A stretch of DNA of 32,124 bases from Bradyrhizobium macuxiense (GCF_001542415.1 NZ_LNCU01000084.1:68950-101073), one strand, 5' to 3'. Shown: positions 16,624-25,266, counted from the first letter of the stretch. Translations and numbers: made by a program. Notes: generated from the sequence alone by a model not told the origin.

Positions 16624-17536
16624 CTGCGATCAGGTTGAACAGCACTACGAGACACGCGAAGACGAAGGTCACGGCCATCACGACCGGCGTATCGTTGGCG
16701 AGGATGGAGGAAATCAGCAGCGAGCCGATGCCCGGAATGCGGAAGATCTGTTCGGTGACGATGGCGCCGCCGAACACCGCGGGCATCTGCAACGCGATCA
16801 GGGTGACGACCGGGATCATCGCATTGCGCATCACGTGCTTGACGATCACCTTGGTCTGGCCAAGCCCCTTGGCGCGCGCCGTGGTGACATAGTCGAGGCG
16901 GATCACGTCGAGCATCGCCGAACGCACGAAGCGGGTCAGCGATGCCGCCTGGAACAGGCCGAGCACCATCACCGGCATGATCGCCTGCCGGATCATCTCG
17001 AGCAGCCAGGGAATCCCCGTTCCCGGCACCTCGCTGTAGACAAAGGGCAGCCAATCCAGCTTCACCGAGAACACCAGGATGAAGAGGATGCCGGTGAAGA
17101 AGGTCGGCAGCGAGAAGCCGATGAAGGCGAAGGTGTTGGCGAGCTGGTCGAAGATCGAATAGGGGCGGGTGGCCGCGAAGACGCCAACCGGAATGGCGAC
17201 CAGCAGCGCCAGGAGCTGCGCCGAGCCGATGACATAGAGCGTGGTCGGCAGCCGCTGCAGGATCAGCGTGTCGACATCCACTCGGCTGACGAAGGAGAAT
17301 CCCCAATCGCCATGAGCCATGGCCGAGAGCCAGTGCAGGTAGCGCAGATAGATCGGGTCATCGAGCCCGAACTTGGCGCGCAGGGCGGCCTGCACCTCGG
17401 GCGGCACGTTCGGATTGGTGGCGAGGTCGCCGAACGGGTCGCCGGGTGCAAGAGCAAGCACGACGAACAGGACGAGCGAAATCCCGAGCAGGCTCGGGAT
17501 CGCGATCATCAGGCGACGTAGGATGTACTGACTCAT
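16580..17536 (-). CDS. Peptide-type ABC transporter permease, DppB-like (importer 2)
   Basis: A 318-residue permease of the DppB/OppB type. It begins QYILRRLMIAIPSLLGIS, carries the LALAPGDPF motif of the first periplasmic segment and the EAA loop (TTARAKGLGQTKVIVKHVMRN), and ends YGWLDPRISFR. I start at ATG 17536; the upstream TTG at 17551 has no support, and GGATG lies at usable distance from the ATG. It overlaps the DppC gene by 35-44 bp. A 308-bp gap with a palindromic repeat separates it from the binding-protein gene, which may allow the binding protein to be expressed at a different level. Confidence 0.92.
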   Translation of the reverse strand: MSQYILRRLMIAIPSLLGISLVLFVVLALAPGDPFGDLATNPNVPPEVQAALRAKFGLDDPIYLRYLHWLSAMAHGDWGFSFVSRVDVDTLILQRLPTTLYVIGSAQLLALLVAIPVGVFAATRPYSIFDQLANTFAFIGFSLPTFFTGILFILVFSVKLDWLPFVYSEVPGTGIPWLLEMIRQAIMPVMVLGLFQAASLTRFVRSAMLDVIRLDYVTTARAKGLGQTKVIVKHVMRNAMIPVVTLIALQMPAVFGGAIVTEQIFRIPGIGSLLISSILANDTPVVMAVTFVFACLVVLFNLIADVLYGWLDPRISFR

Positions 17537-17609
17537 AAAGAAATCATCCAACTAACGCTCAGACATAGAGCATGATGATTTTGGCTTCGAAGCAAGCGGA
17601 AGGCCCGGA

Positions 17610-17823
17610 TTCACCTCGCCCCACGTGCGGGGAGAGGTCGGAATTCAAGCCAACGGGTCGGCGCGAAGCGCCGCCCGATGACAGGCTCCGCTTGAATTCC
17701 GGGTGAGGGGGATTCTCCACAAACTCACTCCGCACCGCATTCGCGGATAAAGCCCCTCACCCCAGCCCTCCAAGAGCGAGCTTCGCTCGTCTCGCCCCCG
17801 TAGGAACGGGGCGAGGGAGAGGC
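17610..17823. repeat. Composite palindromic intergenic repeat, variant copy A3
   Basis: A 214-bp element in the 308-bp gap (17537-17844) between the binding protein and permease of importer 2. It shares the outer arm (TTCACCTCGCCCC...GGGGAGAGG) and the CGGGTGAGGGG / CCCCTCACCCC pair (17700-17710 and 17754-17764) with copies A1 and A2. It differs in its inner arms: a perfect 11-bp pair GGAATTCAAGC / GCTTGAATTCC (17640-17650 and 17690-17700), GAGCGAGCTTCGCTCGTCTC, and CGCCCCCGTAGGAACGGGGCG. Nothing else is seen in the gap. Confidence 0.85.
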
Positions 17824-17844
17824 AATCCTCAACCCGCTCACAGC

Positions 17845-19635
17845 TCAGGTTTCCCGGTACCAGTCCTGCAGATTGTCGGTTTGGTTGGCCCAGCCGGAGA
17901 GCGCCGGCCGCAGCGTGTTGGAGCAGGCCTCGACCGCGAGGCGATGCATCACGGGGATCACCACCGTGTTCTGCCAGAGCATGTCGTTGCACTTGATGTA
18001 GAGGTCGGCGCGCTTGAGCGGATCGGTCTCGACGTCGGCCGCATCGATGGCCGCGTCGTAATCCTTGTTGACCCACCGCGGGAAGTTCTGGCCCTGCCAC
18101 TTGTTCTCCTTGGTGGCGACATTGCGCGAGATGTAGCGGCGCATGTGCAGTGCGGGATCGGGCTGGGTCATCGGGATCTGGAACATCTCGATGTCGGCGT
18201 AGAACTTGGAATAGGTGTCGGGGTTGGCGACGTCGGAAGAGAAGAACACCGAGGCTACGACCGATTTCAGCTCGACGTCGATGCCGGCTTTCTGGCAAGC
18301 CTGCTTGACGATCGCCTGGGTCTTCTGGCGCGGACCGTTGATCGAGGTCTGGTAGAGCAGCTTCAGCCGCTTGCCATCCTTCTCGCGGATGCCGTCGGAG
18401 CCCGCTTTCCATCCGGCCTGTTCCAGAAGCTGGCTCGCCTTCTCGATGTTGAACTCCCATTTGGTGTTCTTGGAGACGAATTCCTCTGGGCCGTTGAGAT
18501 AGTTCGCCGTGGTGCGGCCGGCGCGGCCGTAGATCACCTTCTTCACGGACTCGCGGTCGACCAGCATGGCCAGCGCGCTGCGCACGGCCGGATCCGACAG
18601 GATCGGATGCTTGGTCTTCATCGACGAGCGTTCGCCGTCGACCTCGGTGTTTGGGTCGGTGAAGTTGATCGCGATGAACTCGATGTCGCCGCCAACCGCG
18701 AAGAGGGCCTTGCCCTTGCCGCCCTTTTCCAGGCGCAACAGCACCTCGTCTTCCACCTGGATGTTCCAGGCGAAATCGTACTCGCCGGTCTGGATCACCG
18801 CGCGCGCCGCCGACACGGCGTCGCCGCCGCCCTTCATCTCGATCGTGTCGAAATAGGGCCGATTCGGCATATGATAGTCGGGATTGATCTCGCCGCGGAC
18901 GAGATCGCCCGGGTTGAACTGGACGAACTTGTAGGGTCCGGTGCCGACCGGCTTCAGATTGTTCGGCGCCTCGCGCGACTTGGCTCCCTTGTACTCCGCG
19001 AACAGATGCTTCGGAATGATGCAGCCATAAGCGCCGACAAAGGCATTGGCCCAGAACGGCGTCGGGACCTTGAAGTCGATGCGAACGGTGAGGTCATCGA
19101 CCTTGCTGACGGTCATGTCGGCGTAGACGCCGCCCGACACCGCGGCCGTCGCAGGGTCGGTGGCATATTCCCAGGTGAACACCACGTCGTCGGCGCTGAA
19201 CGGTTGGCCGTCGTGCCATTTGACGCCCGGCTTCAGTTTCCATGTCACCGATTTGGCGTCGGCGGAGAGTCCACCGTTCTTGGTCGAGGGGATCTCGGCG
19301 GCGAGGATCGGGTTGAGATGGCCATCGGCGTCCCAGCTCGCGAGCGGCTCGTAGAAGATGCGCGAGCCGTCCTGGTCCTTGGTGCCGGTGGCGAAATGCG
19401 GATTGAGTAGGGTCGGACCCTGCCACCACAGCAATTTCAGCGGACCGCCGCCGCCGCGCTTGGCGGGCTTGTAGGGATTGGGACTTTGCGCCATCGCGAC
19501 GCCGCCGATCGAAAGGATCTGGTTGGCCATCGGCGCGGTGAGGCCGACGGCAATCATCCGCTTGACGAACGCGCGGCGGTCCATGCGTCCGCCTTTCACG
19601 TCGTCGATCATGCTCCGCAGGTCTTTGTCGAACAT
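17845..19635 (-). CDS. Peptide-type ABC transporter substrate-binding protein (SBP family 5, importer 2), Tat-like signal
   Basis: A 596-residue family-5 binding protein, longer than the ~500-540 typical of DppA. Family marks are KWHDGQPFSADDVVFTWEY, PVGTGPYKFVQF and the RSALAMLVDRESV segment. The N-terminus reads MDRRAFVKRM before a hydrophobic stretch and AMAQS, a twin-arginine export signal preceded by about 17 extra residues. I start at ATG 19635 (MFDKDL), with GAGGGG upstream; the longer frame to 19710 lacks support. It heads importer 2, upstream of the permeases on the same strand. The ligand is unknown. The nearby M20 amidohydrolase suggests a peptide or acyl-amino-acid, but that is inference. 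Confidence 0.92.
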   Translation of the reverse strand: MFDKDLRSMIDDVKGGRMDRRAFVKRMIAVGLTAPMANQILSIGGVAMAQSPNPYKPAKRGGGGPLKLLWWQGPTLLNPHFATGTKDQDGSRIFYEPLASWDADGHLNPILAAEIPSTKNGGLSADAKSVTWKLKPGVKWHDGQPFSADDVVFTWEYATDPATAAVSGGVYADMTVSKVDDLTVRIDFKVPTPFWANAFVGAYGCIIPKHLFAEYKGAKSREAPNNLKPVGTGPYKFVQFNPGDLVRGEINPDYHMPNRPYFDTIEMKGGGDAVSAARAVIQTGEYDFAWNIQVEDEVLLRLEKGGKGKALFAVGGDIEFIAINFTDPNTEVDGERSSMKTKHPILSDPAVRSALAMLVDRESVKKVIYGRAGRTTANYLNGPEEFVSKNTKWEFNIEKASQLLEQAGWKAGSDGIREKDGKRLKLLYQTSINGPRQKTQAIVKQACQKAGIDVELKSVVASVFFSSDVANPDTYSKFYADIEMFQIPMTQPDPALHMRRYISRNVATKENKWQGQNFPRWVNKDYDAAIDAADVETDPLKRADLYIKCNDMLWQNTVVIPVMHRLAVEACSNTLRPALSGWANQTDNLQDWYRET

Positions 19636-20005
19636 TGTCCCCTCGTCCGGTTCCGGTGATTGCGGCTGGCCTCGGAAACGGGCCGCCGGGTATTTGGCGG
19701 CGGATGGCACACCGAATGAACGCGCAGGTCAACGGCTCACGCGGCTCGGACCATTGGTCTTTTGGCTATCGCTTGTGCAGGACGTGTCGCCAGCGCACAT
19801 GGCTTCGGCATTTCCGCGCCAAAGCATGCTCCCGCGCGCCCCGCAGTGCGGAAAATTTGTTCGTTATCCTTTGTTCCGATGCGCTTTTTTGGCGCGTGCC
19901 AAGGTCCGCTTCAAGATCCGCCTGGGGATATCTCCCGGGCAGGCTTCGGGATCAAAATCCAACGCTGCCCGGGATAGGATGTCGGATCGGCTCGACGCCC
20001 GCGCG
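19636..20005. other. Intergenic region upstream of importer 2, with an inverted repeat
   Basis: A 370-bp non-coding gap between the M20 gene and the binding-protein gene, both on the minus strand. It should hold the importer-2 promoter. The AT-rich patch at about 19852-19895 is a candidate, but I could not fix -35/-10 boxes. A perfect 10-bp inverted repeat, TCCCGGGCAG (19933-19942) and CTGCCCGGGA (19965-19974), with a 22-nt loop lies about 30 bp after the M20 stop. It has no T-run, so it is a weak terminator candidate or a 3'-end structure. The open frames crossing the region look accidental. Confidence 0.5.
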
Positions 20006-21424
20006 TCAGGCCACCGACATGTCCAACGGCGGTGCAACATTCACCGGCAGCGGGCTGACATAAGGTGTCCGCGTGGTCCGCTTTGTCAGGTTTGCCTTGG
20101 CCGCGGCGATCAGCGCCGGCTCCATCAGCGCTTTGACGCCGAGCCCGGCCATCGCCTTGGCGGCCTGCACCATCGCCTTGTGCGCCGCAGGAGTCTTGCC
20201 CTGCGCCACAACCTGCCAGGTGTGGAAGGGGGTGCCGATTGCAACCGTCGGGGCGTGAACCTGCACGGTCGGCACCACCCAGCTGACGTCGCCGACATCG
20301 GTCGAGCCGATCAGCGGATTGCGCCTGGCGTCGATCGGCACCAGGAAATCCGCAAGCGGACGGTCGGTCGGATCCATGCCGATCGCGTAATAGACCGAGG
20401 CGATGTCCTTCTCGGTCAGGGTTGCGCGGATCTTGCCGGCAAAGTCCTTGTCCGCATCGTCGAAATGCGGCGGGCCGAGGTCTTCCATGATCCGATGTAG
20501 CTCCTGCTCCAGCGGCGTGTTGGGTAGGATGTTGGAGACCGCCGAGATGATCTTCATCTCCACCTTGGTCTCGGTCATCAGCGCCGCGCCTTGCGCGATC
20601 TTGTGCACACGCTCGACCAGCTCGTTCATGCCGGGCAGGTCGCGGGCGCGGATCGAGTAGCGCACGCGGGCATGGGCCTGCACCACGTTCGGCGCGATCC
20701 CGCCGGTGTCGAGCAGCGCGTAGTGTACGCGGGCGTCGCTCGGCATGTGCTCGCGCATGTAGTTGACGCCGACATTCATCAGTTCCACCGCATCGAGCGC
20801 GCTGCGGCCGAGATGCGGCGAGGCCGAAGCATGCGAGGTGCGTCCGGTGAACGTGAAATCGGCCCGCGTGTTGGCGAGCGACGGCGTCACCGCCACCTCC
20901 CAGAAGCTGTGCGGATGCCAGGTGATGGCGATGTCGGCATCCTCGAACGCGCCGGAGCGCACCATGAAGGCCTTCGCGGCGCCGCCTTCCTCGGCGGGGC
21001 AGCCGTAATAGCGCACGCGCCCCGGCACCTTGTGGGTGGCAAGCCAGTCCTTCACCGCGGTGGCGGCAAGCAGTGCGGATGAGCCGAGCAGATTGTGACC
21101 GCAGCCATGGCCATGGCCGTCCGCCTCGATCGGGCGATGCTCGGCGACGCCGGCCTCCTGGCTGAGGCCGGGCAGGGCATCATATTCGCCGAGGAAGGCG
21201 ATCACCGGGCCGCCTTCACCCCATTCGCCCATCAGCGCGGTCGGAATGCCGGCGACGTTCTCGGTGATGCGAAAACCCTGATGCCGCAGCTCGGCGAGAT
21301 GTTCGGCGGAGGATCGCGCCTCGGTGTAGCAGACCTCCGGCATCCCCCACACCCGGTCGCTCAATTCGATGAAGCGCGGCTTGATCGTATCGACGCCACG
21401 CCAAACGTCACTGCGGTTGTCCAT
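20006..21424 (-). CDS. M20-family amidohydrolase, AbgB-like (p-aminobenzoyl-glutamate hydrolase subunit B type)
   Basis: A 472-residue metal-dependent M20 peptidase/amidohydrolase. The metal site segment ADGHGHGCGHNLLG (101-114) and the CPAEEGG motif with the catalytic/metal Glu145-Glu146 are clear. So are the dimerisation-domain segment FTGRTSHASASPHLGRSALD and STDVGDVSW with its Asp. The form GHGHGCGHN and the length match AbgB, which cleaves p-aminobenzoyl-glutamate together with AbgA. No AbgA neighbour is present, and other aminoacyl or acyl-amino-acid amides are possible. The start is ATG 21424 with GGAGCAA upstream; a TTG at 21451 is rejected. It is upstream of peptide importer 2 on the same strand, so the pair may import and hydrolyse an amide. 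Confidence 0.88.
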   Translation of the reverse strand: MDNRSDVWRGVDTIKPRFIELSDRVWGMPEVCYTEARSSAEHLAELRHQGFRITENVAGIPTALMGEWGEGGPVIAFLGEYDALPGLSQEAGVAEHRPIEADGHGHGCGHNLLGSSALLAATAVKDWLATHKVPGRVRYYGCPAEEGGAAKAFMVRSGAFEDADIAITWHPHSFWEVAVTPSLANTRADFTFTGRTSHASASPHLGRSALDAVELMNVGVNYMREHMPSDARVHYALLDTGGIAPNVVQAHARVRYSIRARDLPGMNELVERVHKIAQGAALMTETKVEMKIISAVSNILPNTPLEQELHRIMEDLGPPHFDDADKDFAGKIRATLTEKDIASVYYAIGMDPTDRPLADFLVPIDARRNPLIGSTDVGDVSWVVPTVQVHAPTVAIGTPFHTWQVVAQGKTPAAHKAMVQAAKAMAGLGVKALMEPALIAAAKANLTKRTTRTPYVSPLPVNVAPPLDMSVA

Positions 21425-21753
21425 TTGCTCCAGTCCCTTATTGCAACGCAAATCTGAAGCATCAAAGGCTAGCAGCTTGCCGCAAGGCCGCCTAGCGTCC
21501 GCCGGCAGACCAGCTTTTCGGCAGCGTCACGACTAACGCATGATGAGGTTGATGTCGCTGCGGCGGCGGAGTTTCACCTCTCCCTTTGGGAGAGGTCGGC
21601 GCGCAGCGCCGGGTGAGGGGTTACGGCCTCTCATTGGAGCTGCGGCCCCTCACCCGATTTGCTGCGCAAATCGACCTCTCCCCGTCGGGGAGAGGTGAAG
21701 GGAGGTCGCGATCAGAGCGATCCTCGCCAAATTAATCGTACGGAGTCGAGCCA
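21425..21753. other. Intergenic region between M20 and enolase-superfamily genes
   Basis: A 329-bp gap dominated by repeat copy A2 (21573-21699). The remaining 148 bp next to the M20 start should contain its promoter, but no convincing boxes were found. No gene is seen here; the 68-codon frame entering from 21659 reads through the repeat and into the antisense of the next gene. Confidence 0.6.
21573..21699. repeat. Composite palindromic intergenic repeat, copy A2
   Basis: A 127-bp element bounded by the same 12-bp inverted termini as A1: TTCACCTCTCCC (21573-21584) and GGGAGAGGTGAA (21688-21699). The module order is A1 reversed: the GGCGC arm comes first and the GATTTGCTGCGCAAATC arm comes last, so A2 is inserted in the opposite orientation. 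Most differences from A1 are in the central loop, while the arms are kept. That pattern points to selection on, or copying by means of, the folded structure. Confidence 0.88.
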
Positions 21754-22845
21754 TCATCCCGCGCTGAGCCGATCCAATCCCTTCCAGTCGAACGTGATGC
21801 CGTGCCCCGGCCGATCCGGAGCGATCGCCATTCCCTGCTCCAGCACCAGCGGATTTGCGATGTAGCGATCAAGGCCAAAGCCGTGCGCCTCGAGATAGGA
21901 GCGGTTCGGGCAGGCCGCGAGCAGATGGACCGTGATGTCGTGGGCGCCGTGGCTGGTGACCGGGATGTTGAAGGCCTCGGCGAGGCGCGCGATCTTCATG
22001 AAGCTGGTGACGCCGCCGCAATTGGTGACATCGGGCTCGGCATAGGACAGCGCGCCGCCGGCGATGTAGGGCTTGAACTCCCACAGGCTGCGCAGATTTT
22101 CTCCCGCGGCGATCGGCACGCCGCCGGCTTGCAGGATGCGCGCGTGTCCTGCGACGTCGTCGGGAATGGTCGGCTCCTCCAGCCAGGTCAGGTCGAAAGG
22201 CTGCAAGGCGCGCGCGGCGCGGATCGCCTCCTCGACGGTCCACTTCATGTTGGCATCGGCCATTAGCGGAAACTCGTCTCCGAGATGGCTGCGCATCGCC
22301 TTCACGCGTGCCACATCGGACGCGAGGCTCGGGCGGCCGACCTTCATCTTGATGGCGCGGAAACCCCTTGCGAGATTGTCGTCGGTCTGCTTCAGCAAAC
22401 CATCGAGCGGCAGGTCGAGATCAATGCCGCCGGCGTAGCAGGGCACGCGCCGGTCGAAGCCGCCGAGCAGCCGCCACACCGGCAGCGGCGCGCGCCGCGC
22501 CTTGAGATCCCATAACGCGATGTCGAGCGCCGAGAGCGCGAGCACCGCTGGCCCGCCGCGGCCGCCATAGTGCAGCGCCCACCACACTCTGTGCCAGAGC
22601 TGCTCGGTGTCATCGGCTTCCATGCCAAGCGCGATCTCGCGGATCTCGCGGCTCAGGATATCGGCGATGGCGCCGCCGTTGCGGCCGACCGTGTAGGTGT
22701 AGCCGGTTCCTTCCGCACCATCGGCGTCGCGGGCGCGGATCGTGACGAGTTCGAACGCCTTGATCTCGCCATGCGTGCTGTCGCTCAGCACTGAAGGCAG
22801 CGGGATCTTGTAGAAGCCCACCGTCAAGTCCTTGAGGATGGCCAT
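21754..22845 (-). CDS. Enolase-superfamily enzyme, mandelate racemase subgroup (acid-sugar dehydratase/epimerase type)
   Basis: A 363-residue mandelate racemase/muconate lactonising family protein. After the N-terminal capping domain come Lys166-x-Lys168 (KMKVG), metal ligands Asp197 (ADAN), Glu223/224 (LEEP) and Glu249 (AGEN), then the Asp272/His299 pair (PDVTN and TSHGAHD). The Lys plus His-Asp dyad places it in the mandelate racemase subgroup, whose members mostly dehydrate or epimerise sugar acids such as galactarate, talarate or gluconate. The exact substrate is not readable. ATG 22845 has a clear AAAGGAG ribosome site. It runs divergently from the FadH-like operon, and its stop is followed by repeat A2. 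Confidence 0.88.
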   Translation of the reverse strand: MAILKDLTVGFYKIPLPSVLSDSTHGEIKAFELVTIRARDADGAEGTGYTYTVGRNGGAIADILSREIREIALGMEADDTEQLWHRVWWALHYGGRGGPAVLALSALDIALWDLKARRAPLPVWRLLGGFDRRVPCYAGGIDLDLPLDGLLKQTDDNLARGFRAIKMKVGRPSLASDVARVKAMRSHLGDEFPLMADANMKWTVEEAIRAARALQPFDLTWLEEPTIPDDVAGHARILQAGGVPIAAGENLRSLWEFKPYIAGGALSYAEPDVTNCGGVTSFMKIARLAEAFNIPVTSHGAHDITVHLLAACPNRSYLEAHGFGLDRYIANPLVLEQGMAIAPDRPGHGITFDWKGLDRLSAG

Positions 22846-23130
22846 GTCGGGAACTCCTTTTGCAGCAATGGTGTATGCGCGAGCGTGGCGCGCACGATCC
22901 CAAAAGCCGGCGCCGTCGGCAACCGGCAGCGGTTGAAGGTCTGCCTTGAGCGATCCGGGTGTCTGGAGCGTCTAGTCGTACCAATATATTGATTTAGTTA
23001 TGGGAGATGTCTGACGCGGTTCTACAAAATCGTGCCATAACATGCGCGTTCGCACCCGCAATACATAAACATATTGACGTATTGCCTGAGGACGCTAAAC
23101 CAGATTGACGGTGCAGCCAGGGAGCCCAGC
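22846..23130. promoter_or_regulatory. Divergent control region with candidate MarR operators
   Basis: A 285-bp region between the enolase-superfamily gene (minus) and the FadH-like operon (plus). From about 22979 to 23085 it is much richer in AT than the surroundings. It contains a perfect 10-bp palindrome CAATATATTG (22982-22991) and an inverted pair GCAATAC (23058-23064) / GTATTGC (23079-23085) with a 14-nt spacer. ATATTGA recurs at 22986 and 23071. AT-rich palindromes like these are typical MarR sites, and a MarR gene ends the downstream operon. The binding is predicted only. Confidence 0.6.
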
Positions 23131-25125
23131 ATGGCCGACGCTCAGTCCGTTCTTCTCGATCCGATCCGGGTTGGCTCGGCGATATTGAAGAGCCGGATCG
23201 TGATGGGCTCGATGCATACCGGGCTCGAATGTCATCCGGAGCGGTTCGATGAATTGGGGCGCTTCTATGCGGAACGCGCCAAGGGCGGCACTGGGCTGAT
23301 CGTCACCGGCGGCTTCGCGCCGAACTTTGCCGGCCGGATGAAGAACGAGCCCGGCACCTTCGAGCGGCCCGATCAGGTCGCGGACCACAGGAAGGTCACC
23401 GGACCCGTGCGCGCCGCAGGCGGCCGCATCCTGCTGCAGATCCTGCATGCTGGCCGCTACGGCTATCATCCGGCTGTTGTCGCGCCGTCGCCGATCAAGT
23501 CTCCGATCAATCGCGATGTGCCCGCCGAACTCTCCCCCGATCAGATCGAGGAGACGATCCGCAACTATGCCGCGACCGCCGGCCTTGCGATCGAAGCCGG
23601 CTATGACGGCGTCGAGATCATGGGCTCCGAGGGCTATCTGATCAGCGAGTTCCTCGCGCCGCGCACCAATCATCGAACCGATGCGTGGGGCGGCGCGCTG
23701 GACAACCGCGCGCGCTTTCCGCTCGCGGTGGTCAGGGCGGTTCGCGCCGCGATCGGCAACGCGATCATCTCCTATCGCATCTCGGCGCTCGAACTGGTCG
23801 AGGGCGGCCTGACTCAGGACGAGACGATCTGGCTGGCGCGGGAAGTCGAGAAGGCCGGCGCCGATTGCCTCTCGACCGGCATCGGCTGGCACGAGGCCGC
23901 GGTGCCGACCATTGCAGGTCCCGTGCCGCACGCCGCGTTCATCGAGTCGACGCGTCGGCTGAAGAAAGTCGTCTCGATCCCGGTCACCGCGAGCAACCGC
24001 ATCAACCTGCCTGACGATGCGGCCCGCATCATCGCCGACGGCTCGGCGGATCTGGTGTCGATGGCGCGGCCGCTGCTGGCCGATGCCGAGTTCGTCAGCA
24101 AGGTCGGGCGCGGCCGATCGGATCTGGTCAACGTCTGCATCGCCTGCAACCAGGCCTGCCTCGACCATTACTTTACCGACCAGGTGATCACCTGCCTGGT
24201 CAATCCTCGCGCGGCGCGCGAAGCCGAGTTCACTGACGCTCCCGCAAGTGCAGCCAAGCGTGTCGCCGTGGTCGGTGCCGGGGTCGCCGGCATGGCAGCG
24301 GCCCTCGAAGCCGGACGCCGTGGCCATCACGTGACCCTGTTCGAGGCGGCGTCGCGGATCGGCGGCCAGTTCACACTGGCGGCGAACATTCCCGGCAAGG
24401 AGGACTACGGACTTTCGCTGGATAGTTACGAGGCGCAACTCGTGGACGCCGGCGTCGAGATCAAGACCGGGACGGCTGTCGATCCGGAGACGCTGAAGCG
24501 TGGGAATTTCGACGAGGTCATCGTCTCGTCCGGCATCACGCCGCGCCTGATCGATATCCCCGGCGGCGACGATCCCAGGGTCGTCGGGTACACCGCAGTG
24601 CTCGACGGCACGATCAAGGCCGGCGAGCGCGTGATCATCATCGGTGGCGGTGGCATCGGTCACGATGTCGCGCTGTTCCTTGCGATGGAGACCAATGGCC
24701 GACGGCAGACCCGCGACGAATTCTTTGTGCGCTGGGGCATCAACGGCGCGCCGAAACATCATCCGGCGCGGCGGCAGATCACGATGATCAAGCGCTCACC
24801 GGGGGCATTCGGCCGCGCGCTCGGTAAAAGCACCGGCTGGATCCTGCGGCAGGAGCTGAAGGACCTCAAGGTTCGGCAGATCGCCGAGGCGCGCTATCTG
24901 AAGATCGACAGCGACGGCCTGCACATTGCGCTGCCTGACCGCAACGAGGTGCTGCCGGCCGACACCATCGTGGTCTGCGCCGGCCAGGAATCCGATCGCG
25001 GCATTGCCGACCAGATCGCGGCGACCGGCCGGACCGTGCATGTCATCGGAGGCGCCCGCCTGGCCGGCGAGCTCGATGCCAAGCGCGCGATCTATGAAGG
25101 CGCGATCCTTGGCAATCGTATCTGA
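23131..25125 (+). CDS. FadH-like 2,4-dienoyl-CoA reductase (OYE domain + FeS + FAD/NADPH domain)
   Basis: A 664-residue iron-sulfur flavoprotein, the length of bacterial 2,4-dienoyl-CoA reductase (about 670). The N-terminal TIM barrel (old yellow enzyme type, about 1-330) has the catalytic Tyr169 (GSEGYL) and His254 (IGWHEA) as in FadH. A [4Fe-4S] motif follows with Cys336, 339, 343 and 355 (CIACNQAC...TCLVN). The C-terminal FAD/NAD(P) domain has GAGVAG (382-387) and IIIGGGGIG. It would remove double bonds from an unsaturated acyl-CoA with NADPH; trimethylamine-dehydrogenase-like or enoate-reductase relatives are less likely. I start at ATG 23131, preceded by GGGAG; the frame to 23074 runs into the promoter. 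It leads a 3-gene run with an SDR and a MarR regulator. Confidence 0.9.
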   Translation: MADAQSVLLDPIRVGSAILKSRIVMGSMHTGLECHPERFDELGRFYAERAKGGTGLIVTGGFAPNFAGRMKNEPGTFERPDQVADHRKVTGPVRAAGGRILLQILHAGRYGYHPAVVAPSPIKSPINRDVPAELSPDQIEETIRNYAATAGLAIEAGYDGVEIMGSEGYLISEFLAPRTNHRTDAWGGALDNRARFPLAVVRAVRAAIGNAIISYRISALELVEGGLTQDETIWLAREVEKAGADCLSTGIGWHEAAVPTIAGPVPHAAFIESTRRLKKVVSIPVTASNRINLPDDAARIIADGSADLVSMARPLLADAEFVSKVGRGRSDLVNVCIACNQACLDHYFTDQVITCLVNPRAAREAEFTDAPASAAKRVAVVGAGVAGMAAALEAGRRGHHVTLFEAASRIGGQFTLAANIPGKEDYGLSLDSYEAQLVDAGVEIKTGTAVDPETLKRGNFDEVIVSSGITPRLIDIPGGDDPRVVGYTAVLDGTIKAGERVIIIGGGGIGHDVALFLAMETNGRRQTRDEFFVRWGINGAPKHHPARRQITMIKRSPGAFGRALGKSTGWILRQELKDLKVRQIAEARYLKIDSDGLHIALPDRNEVLPADTIVVCAGQESDRGIADQIAATGRTVHVIGGARLAGELDAKRAIYEGAILGNRI

Positions 25126-25266
25126 CGAGCGCCGCCGAGCTCGTGGAGCAACAGCGTTTCGGGCGAAGGTACTTCCGGTTCGCGTGAAGAAAGGGCGTCA
25201 GGACAAGCATCGAGAGCTTCAGTTCTGGTTCAGTCAGGCCGAAAGCCGCAGTCAAGGGAGAGCACC

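Noticed and set aside
17881..19410. 509-codon plus-strand open frame
   Set aside because: Antisense to the importer-2 binding protein; composition is shadow-like.
19933..19974. Rho-independent terminator after the M20 gene
   Set aside because: The stem is perfect, but the loop is 22 nt and no T-run follows on the minus strand, so it is recorded only as an inverted repeat within the gap.
19635..20063. 142-codon plus-strand frame upstream of importer 2
   Set aside because: It overlaps the promoter region and the end of the M20 gene antisense. Composition is erratic and no motif is seen.
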